Shown: positions 26,798 through 35,047 of the stretch, one piece after another
Position numbering within the stretch: position 1 is the stretch's first letter
How the letters are laid out: the number at the start of each line of letters is the position of its first letter
DNA from: Desulfosporosinus sp.
GTDB taxonomy: Bacteria; Bacillota; Desulfitobacteriia; Desulfitobacteriales; Desulfitobacteriaceae
Direction of reading: 5' to 3'
Assembly (NCBI GenBank): GCA_003513495.1
Contig: DOPM01000054.1
Span: 1 to 64,000, forward strand
DNA: 64,000 nucleotides
The notes under the pieces: generated by a model
What the model was told of the DNA's origin: nothing
The model's input: the letters and a program-made list of their open reading frames with translations, nothing else
Database searches by the model: none
Translations under genes and position numbers: made by a program

Positions 26798-29191
26798 TTA
26801 GGGCTCCCATACAGGCGTTCCGGCTTGATGAATAGCTATCGAATAGATATACCATTCTGACCCTGTTATATCTAGGGTTGTAGAAGCATTGCCGCTGGCT
26901 TCATAAGAGCCTGTTTTCCAAACATAAATTACACCTTTTTCCGTAGACACTGGCACCTGATACTTATAATCCACATGCACCGCAAATGGAGCTTGAATGA
27001 AGTTTGTTTCCATAACGGTATTGTCGGGTATAGGCGGCGGGTAACCAGCCCATGATTCATAATACTCACAGGTTGCCGTCAGTCCATTAAGTTTCATGTC
27101 TGTATTCGCTGTACTCCTAAGTATTAACTCTGGGCCAACTCCCGTTTTGTTGACCTCTCCTTCAGGCCGATGAACCCAAGCTTTCGTCAAATATGCGCCG
27201 GTTACTACAGCGTTTAAGAGCCCTTCTGGTGGCGGTGGTGTTTCGACAGTTAGTGTGTTCACCAGCCTATTCCCATATTTCGCCGTTCCTTCTGGATTCA
27301 TCGTGCCGTTTCGTCGCCATGCATCAATTCGCAAAGTTGCATTAAGGTTTCCTGGTGGCGGCAGTGGGATCGGATTTACGGTGAAATTAGTTGTTGCTTT
27401 GGCAATTTCTCCTGCTATGTTTGTAGCAGTTACAGTCACGGTATAGTTAGCGGGTTGTCCAGTGTAATTATCTGGAGCAGTAAAGACCTGAGTCCATTTT
27501 TCAGGTGACGTCCAACTTTTGCTTAACGTTAGGTCAAAGGTGTTTTCACCGCCGTCGGTGACATGTGCCAATATGCTTTGCGTTATACCTTCAGGACTCG
27601 GGAAAGCTTCCACCATTGTTAGATCACCACTATTACGAATATTTGGATTAACATTAGCTGTAACACTGTAATCGGCTGGAGCCCATAGCTCGATACTTCC
27701 GTGGGTGTTATACCCATAATTCGTCCAAGTGGCAAGATAATGGAGAGGCGTTCCGTCAGTGCTATCCGTCCCTACATCTGCAGCAACCGAGCAGTAAGCT
27801 GGTGAAACCGCTCCGAGCGTTTGCCATGTTTGCCTCCATGTTTGTTTTGACTGTTGAAAAGCAACTGGCAAACTATTAGTGTTCAATGGATTCGTAACCA
27901 ATAACCCTGCCCTACCTGTTGAAGAAACAAAAACTGTATCCGTAGTTCCGTTCTTAACCACCGCCGGAGAGTTGAGTCCATTGAAGCCAGCCATTTTCGT
28001 TCTGCTATGACCAAAGGAACTAATAGATGCAGCATTTAGTGTTGTATATCCGTTGCCAACCCAAATCACATTTTCTCCGTCCACTGCTATATTGGCAATG
28101 GTTGGATTATTTTGGTCCATTGCCGAAATATCACTCCCCCAATAATCCCCATTGGCACTCAGTTGATAAATTGCTGCACCCATGTCCGGCACATAGATCA
28201 CTCCATCTGGGGCTATTGCTGGGGAACTGGTGATTGGTCCATAGAAGATGGGAGAGCCGCCCTTTTCATGGACGGTCTTAATGGTTCCTGATGTTGGATC
28301 CATAAGAATAAGGCGGTTTTTACGACTTTGGTGTGCGTCAACGCCAAATACTGCGGCCCCGGATGAACCTACGGCTGTAGTGTGAGAGTTCCAGGCCGGG
28401 GAGGATGTAACGATGTCGTTGGTGGCGTTGGAAGCATCTTGAGTTGTTAGATAATGATAAAAGGCATACGAAACATTATCTGGAATATGAAGGGGCTGTG
28501 AAATTACCCCACCTGACCAGCTGCCAACTACAGCGAAAGGGGTTTGCCAAGTTGCAGTATCACCCGTAAGTAAGTCTATCCCAGATACTGTTAACGAAGG
28601 GGTTATCAGGGGAGAGGCAGCGATTAACTGAATCGAATTATCTGGATTTCCTCTTATAGGACTAGATTGAATTTGATCTGCATGGCCTGTCGGCCACCAA
28701 TACAAATATTCGCCGACTGCGATTGCCAAATATCCATTTGATATGGTTGGCCCTGAAACTCCCGCCCCGGAATTGACTTCCCCATTGGCTCCACTGGGCG
28801 GGGCATAAAAATTTTGAACAAGTTTAACATTTGCTGAGATCGCATTTCCTGGTATCCAGTCAGCTTGTGGTTTTTGGAGTTCGACCTCCCATAAGTGCCC
28901 ATAGTTAGAACTTTCTTTAGGATCATCATACGTATACATATAGAGCTTGCTTCCGACAACAATGGGTGTTGTACTTGAATATTGCCGATAGCCATTCCAT
29001 GCAGGAATCTGAATATAGTACGGATTCGTATTGTAAATTAGTCCATTAAAGCTGGGATCGGTTACGACATTATCACGGAAAATGTTTGCATCATGAGTGT
29101 AATTGTCCATAGCCCATACTCTATGTGGCAAAACGAGAGTAATACTCAGTATAAGAATTAGCAATGCCATAATCCAGCGATTTTTTCGCAA
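26798..29191 (-). CDS. Secreted beta-propeller protein of the pilus cluster
   Basis: This is an exported protein of about 800 residues. A signal peptide (RKNRWIMALLILILSITL, then a VWA cleavage site) precedes a beta-propeller-like region (about 60-480). That region has repeated blades such as SSPAIAPDGVIYVPD and TTPIVVGSKLYMYTY, reminiscent of PQQ-type propellers. Fibronectin or Ig-like strands and a C-terminal sheet domain follow. No enzyme active site is seen; ligand or partner binding is more likely. The start may be TTG at 29191 (after AAGGGTGG) or TTG at 29230 (after AAGGTGG). The latter ribosome binding site is buried in a hairpin at 29236-29273. It is co-transcribed with the TadE-like gene. 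Confidence 0.75.
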   Translation of the reverse strand: MRKNRWIMALLILILSITLVLPHRVWAMDNYTHDANIFRDNVVTDPSFNGLIYNTNPYYIQIPAWNGYRQYSSTTPIVVGSKLYMYTYDDPKESSNYGHLWEVELQKPQADWIPGNAISANVKLVQNFYAPPSGANGEVNSGAGVSGPTISNGYLAIAVGEYLYWWPTGHADQIQSSPIRGNPDNSIQLIAASPLITPSLTVSGIDLLTGDTATWQTPFAVVGSWSGGVISQPLHIPDNVSYAFYHYLTTQDASNATNDIVTSSPAWNSHTTAVGSSGAAVFGVDAHQSRKNRLILMDPTSGTIKTVHEKGGSPIFYGPITSSPAIAPDGVIYVPDMGAAIYQLSANGDYWGSDISAMDQNNPTIANIAVDGENVIWVGNGYTTLNAASISSFGHSRTKMAGFNGLNSPAVVKNGTTDTVFVSSTGRAGLLVTNPLNTNSLPVAFQQSKQTWRQTWQTLGAVSPAYCSVAADVGTDSTDGTPLHYLATWTNYGYNTHGSIELWAPADYSVTANVNPNIRNSGDLTMVEAFPSPEGITQSILAHVTDGGENTFDLTLSKSWTSPEKWTQVFTAPDNYTGQPANYTVTVTATNIAGEIAKATTNFTVNPIPLPPPGNLNATLRIDAWRRNGTMNPEGTAKYGNRLVNTLTVETPPPPEGLLNAVVTGAYLTKAWVHRPEGEVNKTGVGPELILRSTANTDMKLNGLTATCEYYESWAGYPPPIPDNTVMETNFIQAPFAVHVDYKYQVPVSTEKGVIYVWKTGSYEASGNASTTLDITGSEWYIYSIAIHQAGTPVWEP

Positions 29192-29235
29192 AAAATTACC
29201 ACCCTTCTTTAGAGATTTCTTCTCACACAAAATAA

Positions 29236-29273
29236 ACCACCTTAATTAGTAAAATGTTTACTAACAAGGTGGT
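29236..29273 (-). promoter_or_regulatory. RBS-sequestering hairpin or terminator
   Basis: ACCACCTT (29236-29243) is complementary to AAGGTGGT (29266-29273), and TTAGTAAA (29246-29253) to TTTACTAA (29257-29264). This gives a 16-bp stem with a small internal loop. In minus-strand RNA the 3' arm contains AAGGTGG, the upstream candidate ribosome binding site of the propeller gene, followed by a T-rich stretch. It could end the preceding transcript or hide the start site. Confidence 0.55.
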
Positions 29274-29316
29274 AAACCCTACTGGGCAAGTTTTAGTTTA
29301 ATGGTCTAATGTGTTA

Positions 29317-30204
29317 CTATGCATTTCGATGTTTTAAATGAATCATGCCTCCGGCAGCTGCTAAGATTAAGATTATTGCTCCTCCAGTTATCCAAGTCCA
29401 TTTATAAGGAGTTGCCTCTGTTTCGACAGTTTCGAGAGGTGTAGGAATGTTTGTTGGATTTAGGTCAGGCGGGTTTTGTTTTGATAATTCTTGATTAGCT
29501 ACTACCATTTCCTGCGTCATAGGTCCAGAGTCGGTTTTTACGGTTTCTCCAACTGCCGGGTTAGATCGTACCGTTGAAGGGGATGCATCGGCCTTACTCT
29601 GTTGTGCGGGCGTTGAGGTTGTATTACTAGAAGTGCTTTGCGAAGAAGGCTTATTTTGAGTTTGCGTCTGTGGAGCAGGTGAAGATGTGGGTTCAGGTGT
29701 TGGAGTAGGCATTGGTGCTGGTGTTGTCTGAGTTGTCAATTGAACCGAATAGCCTACTTTTTGTAACCATGCAATTTGGTCAGAATTTAACGTTGTTGAA
29801 GAGGGCGGAATATTAGCTCCGCCAACTTGTGAGGGATTAAAATCCTGCACCTTCATGGCTGCCAGTACATTGTCTGAAAATTTTATGTTGCTTCCAAAGC
29901 TACCGTTTGTTCCACCAAGATAGTTCCCGTATCCTTTTTGTTCTGCTAAAAGGATTGGCCGTACATCATCAAGAGAGTGCCAAGAGGAATCAAAGGGTAC
30001 ATCTATACCCATTGGTGCGCTGAATCTTCCAGTATATAAAAAGTTAATACTTGTGCTTTTTCCACCATTGTTTGGATTAACACTCCATCCTAATAACGTT
30101 AAATCACTTGGAACGTCATTGTTATACGTCGTAGCCATAGCCCGACCTGGCAATAATAAAGTTAAGATAAAGAAACAGCAAATTGCTATTTTAATTTTTT
30201 TCAT
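29317..30204 (-). CDS. Surface-anchored protein with Thr/Pro/Gln linker
   Basis: ATG at 30204 follows GGGGGTGAAG. The 295-residue protein has a signal peptide (KIAICCFFILTLLLPGRAMA) and an N-terminal globular domain of about 130 residues. A long low-complexity Pro/Thr/Ser/Gln linker follows (about 160-255), then a C-terminal transmembrane helix with a short basic tail (HLKHRNA). The topology is that of a wall-spanning or stalked surface protein. The family is not recognised. It is placed between the tandem-P-loop CpaE-like gene and the propeller gene, so it probably belongs to the pilus export apparatus or its surface complex. Confidence 0.75.
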   Translation of the reverse strand: MKKIKIAICCFFILTLLLPGRAMATTYNNDVPSDLTLLGWSVNPNNGGKSTSINFLYTGRFSAPMGIDVPFDSSWHSLDDVRPILLAEQKGYGNYLGGTNGSFGSNIKFSDNVLAAMKVQDFNPSQVGGANIPPSSTTLNSDQIAWLQKVGYSVQLTTQTTPAPMPTPTPEPTSSPAPQTQTQNKPSSQSTSSNTTSTPAQQSKADASPSTVRSNPAVGETVKTDSGPMTQEMVVANQELSKQNPPDLNPTNIPTPLETVETEATPYKWTWITGGAIILILAAAGGMIHLKHRNA

Positions 30205-30267
30205 TAACTTCACCCCCAAAATATTCCTCTATAACTAATTATAACATTTTCCATAGACATTTACAGT

Positions 30268-32076
30268 TCATTGATTCACAATATCCAGGCTTTTGGGAAG
30301 GTTTTTGACCCTCAGTTTTTTCAACAATCCATTTACTAAGGGATAACATTGTTCACCATAAGGTATCGCCCCCTCAACCCCCAATCGACTGATGCACACG
30401 GTTGCCGGGTCGTACTCACATATGGATTGATTCACCATCAATACATTAAGATCAGCTCCCTCCGGTGGCGGGGCTGTTCCTCCGTCAATGATCACAACCT
30501 GTTTCGGCGATCTGATATGAAAAAGGGCAACACTCCATTTTTCAGCAGCTTGATCTATTTCAAGGGGACTCCGAAGCGACCATACCCCAAGGTTCCCCTT
30601 CTGATAAAATTTTTCCGGAGGTTTACCTGGGGTCTTTTTTAACCAAGACCCTTCCCAACCAGCCCCCTTGCAATTAAATTCTTCAGCAAGATTTGGTTTT
30701 GCTAGGTTCCCATCAATGAGCAACACAGGTATTGATTTGGCAAGGATCTTCGCGAATTGAATTACCACAGAGGTAACTCCTAAACCCGGCGAACTTCCCC
30801 AAAACCAAATTATTTCGCCCCTTAATTGTCGTAGAAAATCAACCTCCAGCGTTTCACCATCTTCTTTCCAACGTAACTCGGATGCTGATTTAGTCACGTT
30901 TTCTTCAGACTGAAAATGAGGGGTTGTGGTTGATAACTTTGGCTGTAGGTAATCGCTCATAATGTTAGTCCAGATCATGCGGTTAGGATTAGGGTCAAAC
31001 AGATCCGGCGAATACGCGCTAAAGTAAACATTATGCCCCGGATAGTGATTAACAAGCTGTCTAAGAGGTCGACGATCATGATCTGCCGTAAAGGAAAAGA
31101 TAAGATTCGCGGAAATATCTTTGATATCTTCAAGTGTTTTTATTAGTTGTTTTACTTCATAGGGTTTTGAGGCAGCCGTAATAATCCGGACGTGACTCCT
31201 CGAAAAAGCGTTCACGGTTTGCCCTGAGTCAAGCATTTTCCCCAAATCAAGAATATTAAAGTCATAGTCTTCAAAGCTAAATTTTACGTTTTTAGTGTAA
31301 AAAAATACTCCATTATACTCAGCACTCTCATCATTAACCGAAATATCGTAATACGGCAGCCAATTCAGCTGCTTGATTGGATCGCACTCTATATACGACA
31401 CCTTTGCTCCCAGGTTTGATAGGAAACAGGCCAGATTCAAAGCTGTTGTGGTTGTTCCATCTTTCTCAGTGATCCCAGCAACTCCCACGACGATCCCTTT
31501 TCGTTCTTTTTCAGTATCCAACCCTAAGTTCGTCGTCATTTTGACCCTCACATAGTCTACCGGCTCCTGCTCCGACCCCTTCCCTTTTTTGGCTTTCAAA
31601 GACTCAGTTTGGTGTTTAACCTGTTTCACTTTTGTCCTTGGCTTTTCAACTGATTGTATTTTTGGCTGGATTTTGAATCGTTCTGCTTTCTTATCGCTCA
31701 TTCCTTCAGGACTGATACACTCCAGAATTTCCTTTTTGATCTCTTCCGGATCTACGGCCGTAACAAAGTTTCTTACTCCAGCATCGTAAAGTTTCGATAG
31801 CAGCTCATCCCCTTGTTTCGTCCCTTCAGCCAAATAGATGATTCTTGCATCATACATGGCTTGAAAACCAAGAACGCCTTCCATTAACTCTTCATCAGTA
31901 TCATTTAAGGCTTGATGATCGAGGGCTATAAAACGGATATGGTTGAAGCTTCGCATGTCCTGAATGACAAACTTTTTCAGATTAAATTCTCCAGAAAGCT
32001 TTTTAACCGGTAAGGTTTCTTCTTGTATGAAGTCAAATAGACCAAGCTTCAAGTTACTCGTTAGGTAAACTAACAT
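30268..32076 (-). CDS. Tandem-domain CpaE/TadZ-like protein with degenerate P-loops
   Basis: This is an unusual CpaE/TadZ relative of 602 residues. It has a receiver-like N-terminal domain (about 1-120), a Lys-rich linker, a first MinD-like domain with the P-loop GITEKDGTTTTA (about 202), and a second MinD-like domain with GSSPGLGVTSVV (about 428). Neither P-loop keeps the conserved GK-T lysine, so this is probably a structural, nucleotide-binding or pseudo-ATPase scaffold. ATG at 32076 lies about 11 bases after AAGGAGG; a GTG at 32088 overlaps the binding site. It is the first recognisable gene of the pilus block and overlaps the small membrane protein upstream. Confidence 0.75.
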   Translation of the reverse strand: MLVYLTSNLKLGLFDFIQEETLPVKKLSGEFNLKKFVIQDMRSFNHIRFIALDHQALNDTDEELMEGVLGFQAMYDARIIYLAEGTKQGDELLSKLYDAGVRNFVTAVDPEEIKKEILECISPEGMSDKKAERFKIQPKIQSVEKPRTKVKQVKHQTESLKAKKGKGSEQEPVDYVRVKMTTNLGLDTEKERKGIVVGVAGITEKDGTTTTALNLACFLSNLGAKVSYIECDPIKQLNWLPYYDISVNDESAEYNGVFFYTKNVKFSFEDYDFNILDLGKMLDSGQTVNAFSRSHVRIITAASKPYEVKQLIKTLEDIKDISANLIFSFTADHDRRPLRQLVNHYPGHNVYFSAYSPDLFDPNPNRMIWTNIMSDYLQPKLSTTTPHFQSEENVTKSASELRWKEDGETLEVDFLRQLRGEIIWFWGSSPGLGVTSVVIQFAKILAKSIPVLLIDGNLAKPNLAEEFNCKGAGWEGSWLKKTPGKPPEKFYQKGNLGVWSLRSPLEIDQAAEKWSVALFHIRSPKQVVIIDGGTAPPPEGADLNVLMVNQSICEYDPATVCISRLGVEGAIPYGEQCYPLVNGLLKKLRVKNLPKSLDIVNQ

Positions 32077-32221
32077 GGCGTTCTTCACCTCCTTGCAGGG
32101 TGAAATCGGGATGGATTTCTATCGGCATTGGTTTTCTTTCATCTTGGATAAGCATGATGATTGCAATAATTAGGATAAAGGTATATATAAATAGCTCAAT
32201 GATCGTTTTACGTCCTTTCAA
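32054..32221 (-). CDS. Small single-pass membrane protein
   Basis: The likely start is TTG at 32221, seven bases after GGAGG. A longer frame to 32419 overlaps the previous gene and has no signal. The 55-residue product has one transmembrane helix (IIELFIYTFILIIAIIMLI) and a short polar outer tail. Its end overlaps the start of the CpaE-like gene by 23 bases, so translation is probably coupled. It marks the junction between the conjugation genes and the pilus genes. Function is unknown. Confidence 0.55.
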   Translation of the reverse strand: MKGRKTIIELFIYTFILIIAIIMLIQDERKPMPIEIHPDFTLQGGEERHVSLPNE

Positions 32222-32306
32222 TAGGTTCCTCCTCCTCTTCAACTTAGTGCCGGTCCCTTGCCAAGCATCGGAAAGCAGCCGTACATGCTTATATAGCCTT
32301 ACGGAA

Positions 32307-32984
32307 CTAAAGAAGCATTGGGAATGTGGCACTAATATCCGTATCTTCAAGATGCACGTAAGCTGGATTGTTGATGAGATTACATAATCGAGTGATATCC
32401 TTTTCTTTAAGAATTTCACAGGGAACTTTGCTGCTCTCGAAGGCTGCCTTTACATCCTTAGTGCGGCGTGAAATGTCCTGTTCACAATCATCTTCGTAAC
32501 GTTGCCATAAGGGCATATAAAATTGACGTTCCACAACTTCGCCGCTGAGAGCATAGTTACTGATGGCCGCTGTTTCTTTGCGAAGTAATTCTTTTTGCTT
32601 TGGGTTCGATGATGTGCCCAAAAGTTCAGCGTATTCATTAATGAGAGGACTAATATCGACTGGGCGGGATACGGCTATGAGTTTGAGGATCTGCTGATCT
32701 CCGGATAGTTCAGCTGTGAGCTTCCGGGTGAGGGTCTCTTTTTCCCTTAGACTGAGTAAGTCGATGCTGACGGCATCAATTTTAAGATATTGAAAAATAA
32801 GATGATCTCTTGTGTAAAGGTACTTGTCCCGAATGTCTTTGACATTGATGAACTCTTGGGCAGTTACTCTGTCTTTGTTTTCAGCTTTGCGCTGCTTCTT
32901 GTGTTTTTGGATCATAAAGAAATAGACCGCACCTCCGATAAGTACGGTCAATAGGAAGATAGATATTGAAATTAAGGGATTCAT
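32307..32984 (-). CDS. Membrane-anchored VirB4/TraC N-domain-like protein
   Basis: The 225-residue protein has one N-terminal transmembrane helix (about 5-25), then a soluble domain. Its opening (FINVKDIRDKYLYTRDHLIF, and LKLIAVSRPVDI) resembles the N-terminal domain of TraC/VirB4-type ATPases, but no nucleotide-binding domain follows. The complete VirB4 is encoded separately 17 kb downstream. It may be an adaptor that mimics the VirB4 N-terminus, or a family specific to these elements. It follows the PrgI-like gene after a terminator-like hairpin. The assignment rests on pattern resemblance only. Confidence 0.6.
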   Translation of the reverse strand: MNPLISISIFLLTVLIGGAVYFFMIQKHKKQRKAENKDRVTAQEFINVKDIRDKYLYTRDHLIFQYLKIDAVSIDLLSLREKETLTRKLTAELSGDQQILKLIAVSRPVDISPLINEYAELLGTSSNPKQKELLRKETAAISNYALSGEVVERQFYMPLWQRYEDDCEQDISRRTKDVKAAFESSKVPCEILKEKDITRLCNLINNPAYVHLEDTDISATFPMLL

Positions 32985-33163
32985 GGTTGTCTTTTCACCT
33001 CGTTAATTCTAATTTTCAGTATCTCTATCGAAAATAATAAAGACATTAGAGTTTATATTCATCTTCATTATCTGGTTCAATCTCAATTTAATCTGCTCTT
33101 TGCCCCCAGTCCACATTCTTCCTTTCATTATAGCTTTTAGCCTTTTTGGGGAGCAACAAGAAA

Positions 33164-33190
33164 GGCAGCCGACTCAAGCTGCCTCTTTAC
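33164..33190 (-). terminator. Hairpin downstream of the PrgI-like gene
   Basis: AAGGCAGC and GCTGCCTC-type arms pair around CGACTCAA near 33164-33190. On the minus strand the hairpin is followed by TTTCTTG. It may partly terminate transcription between the secretion channel genes and the pilus block. Confidence 0.5.
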
Positions 33191-33240
33191 TCATGTAGCA
33201 GATTTAATGGATAACCTTACGCTTTTCAATAAGATTTTCA

Positions 33241-33585
33241 CTATACCCTTGAAGGTTTAATTTGTAACTTCCACTCATCTAAAGCAACATAGGAATATTC
33301 CTTCTGAGACTTGGCAAAATGAATCATATTTTTCACTTGATCGACAGCAGATAGATTCGTTTGATCCTTAATGCACATCATGATACTACCAGCAATAATA
33401 ACAAGCATCGCCAAGACGCAGACCGATATATTTTGCGTTAACAGATACGCTAGCAGATCCACGCCCCCTCCCAACAAACATATCAGAGCAGATTGTCTAA
33501 ATTCGATCTTGCCGAATCCGTCAAAATATTCCGGCCGGGTTTTTATCCCAACCGGAATATAGAGCGTCTTTTTTGTGCCTTCCAT
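33241..33585 (-). CDS. PrgI/VirB3-like conjugation membrane protein
   Basis: ATG at 33585 follows TTAGGAGGGTCT. The 114-residue product begins with a beta-like segment (KKTLYIPVGIKTRPEYFDG), followed by a pair of transmembrane helices (about 34-75) and a cytoplasmic C-terminus ending in ALDEWKLQIK. This layout matches PrgI/VirB3-type subunits that sit beside VirB4 in Gram-positive type IV secretion systems. Its position between TrbL-like and VirB4-N-like genes supports this. Sequence identity to any named family member cannot be judged here. Confidence 0.65.
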   Translation of the reverse strand: MEGTKKTLYIPVGIKTRPEYFDGFGKIEFRQSALICLLGGGVDLLAYLLTQNISVCVLAMLVIIAGSIMMCIKDQTNLSAVDQVKNMIHFAKSQKEYSYVALDEWKLQIKPSRV

Positions 33586-33593
33586 AGACCCTC

Positions 33594-33806
33594 CTAAGTG
33601 TAGTAATAGAATACGATATCTTTTAATTGCCAAATTGATTCAGCAATAATATAAAAGACACCCGCATAAATCGCTCTTTTCTTGTACATAGAACTCTCAT
33701 CTTCATCGCCCATCATTCTAAGAAAACAAAATGCTATCCTCATGAATACCCCAGTACGAACTAGTAAAATAAACGCTTTTGTAATCTCATCGACCTCCAC
33801 CTCCAT
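33594..33806 (-). CDS. Small membrane protein of the transfer operon
   Basis: This 70-residue product contains two hydrophobic segments (AFILLVRTGVFMRIAFCFL and AIYAGVFYIIAESI) separated by a charged loop. GGGGG lies immediately before ATG 33806, and an internal GTG two codons in has better spacing, so the start may be six bases shorter. It is packed between the TrbL-like and PrgI-like genes with gaps of about 10 bases, so it is almost certainly a transfer component. It is not recognised beyond that. Confidence 0.6.
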   Translation of the reverse strand: MEVEVDEITKAFILLVRTGVFMRIAFCFLRMMGDEDESSMYKKRAIYAGVFYIIAESIWQLKDIVFYYYT

Positions 33807-33817
33807 TCCCCCTTACT

Positions 33818-34648
33818 TTATTTCACTGCTCCTTTAACCATCTGAACCAAACGAGTGGCCTGATAGGCTTTACCCATCATACCGCCTTGACCTCCTGCAA
33901 GAATGATAAACTCTTGTAGAAATTTAGGAGTACGTAAAGCCGTGACAATGACTGCAAGCGCCCATATCAAATGTCCATTTATGACAAGCGCCAAGCCTAA
34001 CTTAAGGAGTGCAATTTGCAGCATCACAGTAATCATGGCTTGAAAGAATTTCTGCATATACGTTTTGAAAACTCCTTGATCAGAGTCCACCAAACCCACA
34101 CAAGCTATCGGAATGCCTAATCGGAGAATCAATATTTCAAGCCCTGTTTGTAGAAATTTGATGTAGAGATAAAGGAGACATCCGAAGAAGATCACACCGA
34201 CGATGCCGGTAAGAAGTCCCTTGGAAACGATACTCATAATTATGCTGGTGAAATCTACAACGACTCCCCGGCTAATAATGTTTAAAAGCTTATCGGTTAA
34301 ACCTTGAACGATCGTTGCCATCCATCCATAAAGCGTAGGAAAGGAGATAGCAACCACTAACGCTTTTACGAAATAAGTTAGATAAAGAATTGGGTCAGTA
34401 TCCGCATCTCCATCAATCCAAAGGACATAGGTATTGAATCCTTTCTTAATAAACTTTAGGATGATCAAAGAAACTCCAAAAGAAAACAGAATCTTGAAAA
34501 GCTCAGATATAACATCTCTTCCCAACATCTGATCTAAAAATTGTTCAGCATAAAATGCCATAGGAACCAAATTGAGAAGAATGCTATCAATGTACTCTAA
34601 TACACCGGATAAAAGAGCCTCGATTAGTACCATTAAAAGAGCTTCCAA
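33818..34648 (-). CDS. TrbL/VirB6-like channel protein
   Basis: TTG at 34648 follows GGGAGG with a seven-base spacer; the upstream extension to 34720 overlaps the pilin gene and is not family-like. The 276-residue product is a polytopic membrane protein with about six hydrophobic helices. It ends in a conserved-looking FIILAGGQGGMMGKAYQATR segment typical of Firmicute TrbL-type conjugation proteins. It likely forms part of the inner-membrane translocation channel. Its neighbours are the VirB2/Maff2-like gene upstream and small membrane proteins downstream. Confidence 0.75.
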   Translation of the reverse strand: MEALLMVLIEALLSGVLEYIDSILLNLVPMAFYAEQFLDQMLGRDVISELFKILFSFGVSLIILKFIKKGFNTYVLWIDGDADTDPILYLTYFVKALVVAISFPTLYGWMATIVQGLTDKLLNIISRGVVVDFTSIIMSIVSKGLLTGIVGVIFFGCLLYLYIKFLQTGLEILILRLGIPIACVGLVDSDQGVFKTYMQKFFQAMITVMLQIALLKLGLALVINGHLIWALAVIVTALRTPKFLQEFIILAGGQGGMMGKAYQATRLVQMVKGAVK

Positions 34649-34694
34649 GCTTAGACCTCCCTTCCTCTGAAAATGGCTTTTAGGGCATAAGTGG

Positions 34695-35027
34695 TCAAGC
34701 GTAATAGTACATAACAACACTGATTATGACCCCTGTAAGTTCTACGCCAAGAACGGATATTAATGCGACAACAATCCTTTTATTCCAGGACTTTTGATCC
34801 ATTTCATCAGCAGCTCCGCGCCTAAGCCAAAAGTATGACAAGATAGGCACACCGGCTACTGGAGCAGCAATCATTAAAGCCTTACCTAAATCCTCAAAAA
34901 GTTTCATAGAACCGGTGAAAATCTTACTACTGGCAATATCCTCAGCAAAAGCAGCATGCGGGATGCTTAACAAAAAGACAGTCATAAAGATGACTGCCAA
35001 GATAGTTTTTCTGTAGTTTTTAAGCAT
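34695..35027 (-). CDS. VirB2/Maff2-like conjugation protein
   Basis: The 110-residue protein has a signal peptide (residues 1-28, ending HAAFA), a short periplasm-side stretch and two transmembrane helices (KALMIAAPVAGVPILSYFW and VALISVLGVELTGVIISVV) joined by a charged loop. This is the layout of TrbC/VirB2-like and Maff2-family subunits of Gram-positive conjugation systems. It lies between virD4 and the trbL-like gene. Because a dedicated Tad pilus is also encoded, this subunit may build only the channel and not an extended pilus. Confidence 0.7.
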   Translation of the reverse strand: MLKNYRKTILAVIFMTVFLLSIPHAAFAEDIASSKIFTGSMKLFEDLGKALMIAAPVAGVPILSYFWLRRGAADEMDQKSWNKRIVVALISVLGVELTGVIISVVMYYYA

Positions 35028-35047
35028 ACGATATTGTTCACTTCCTT

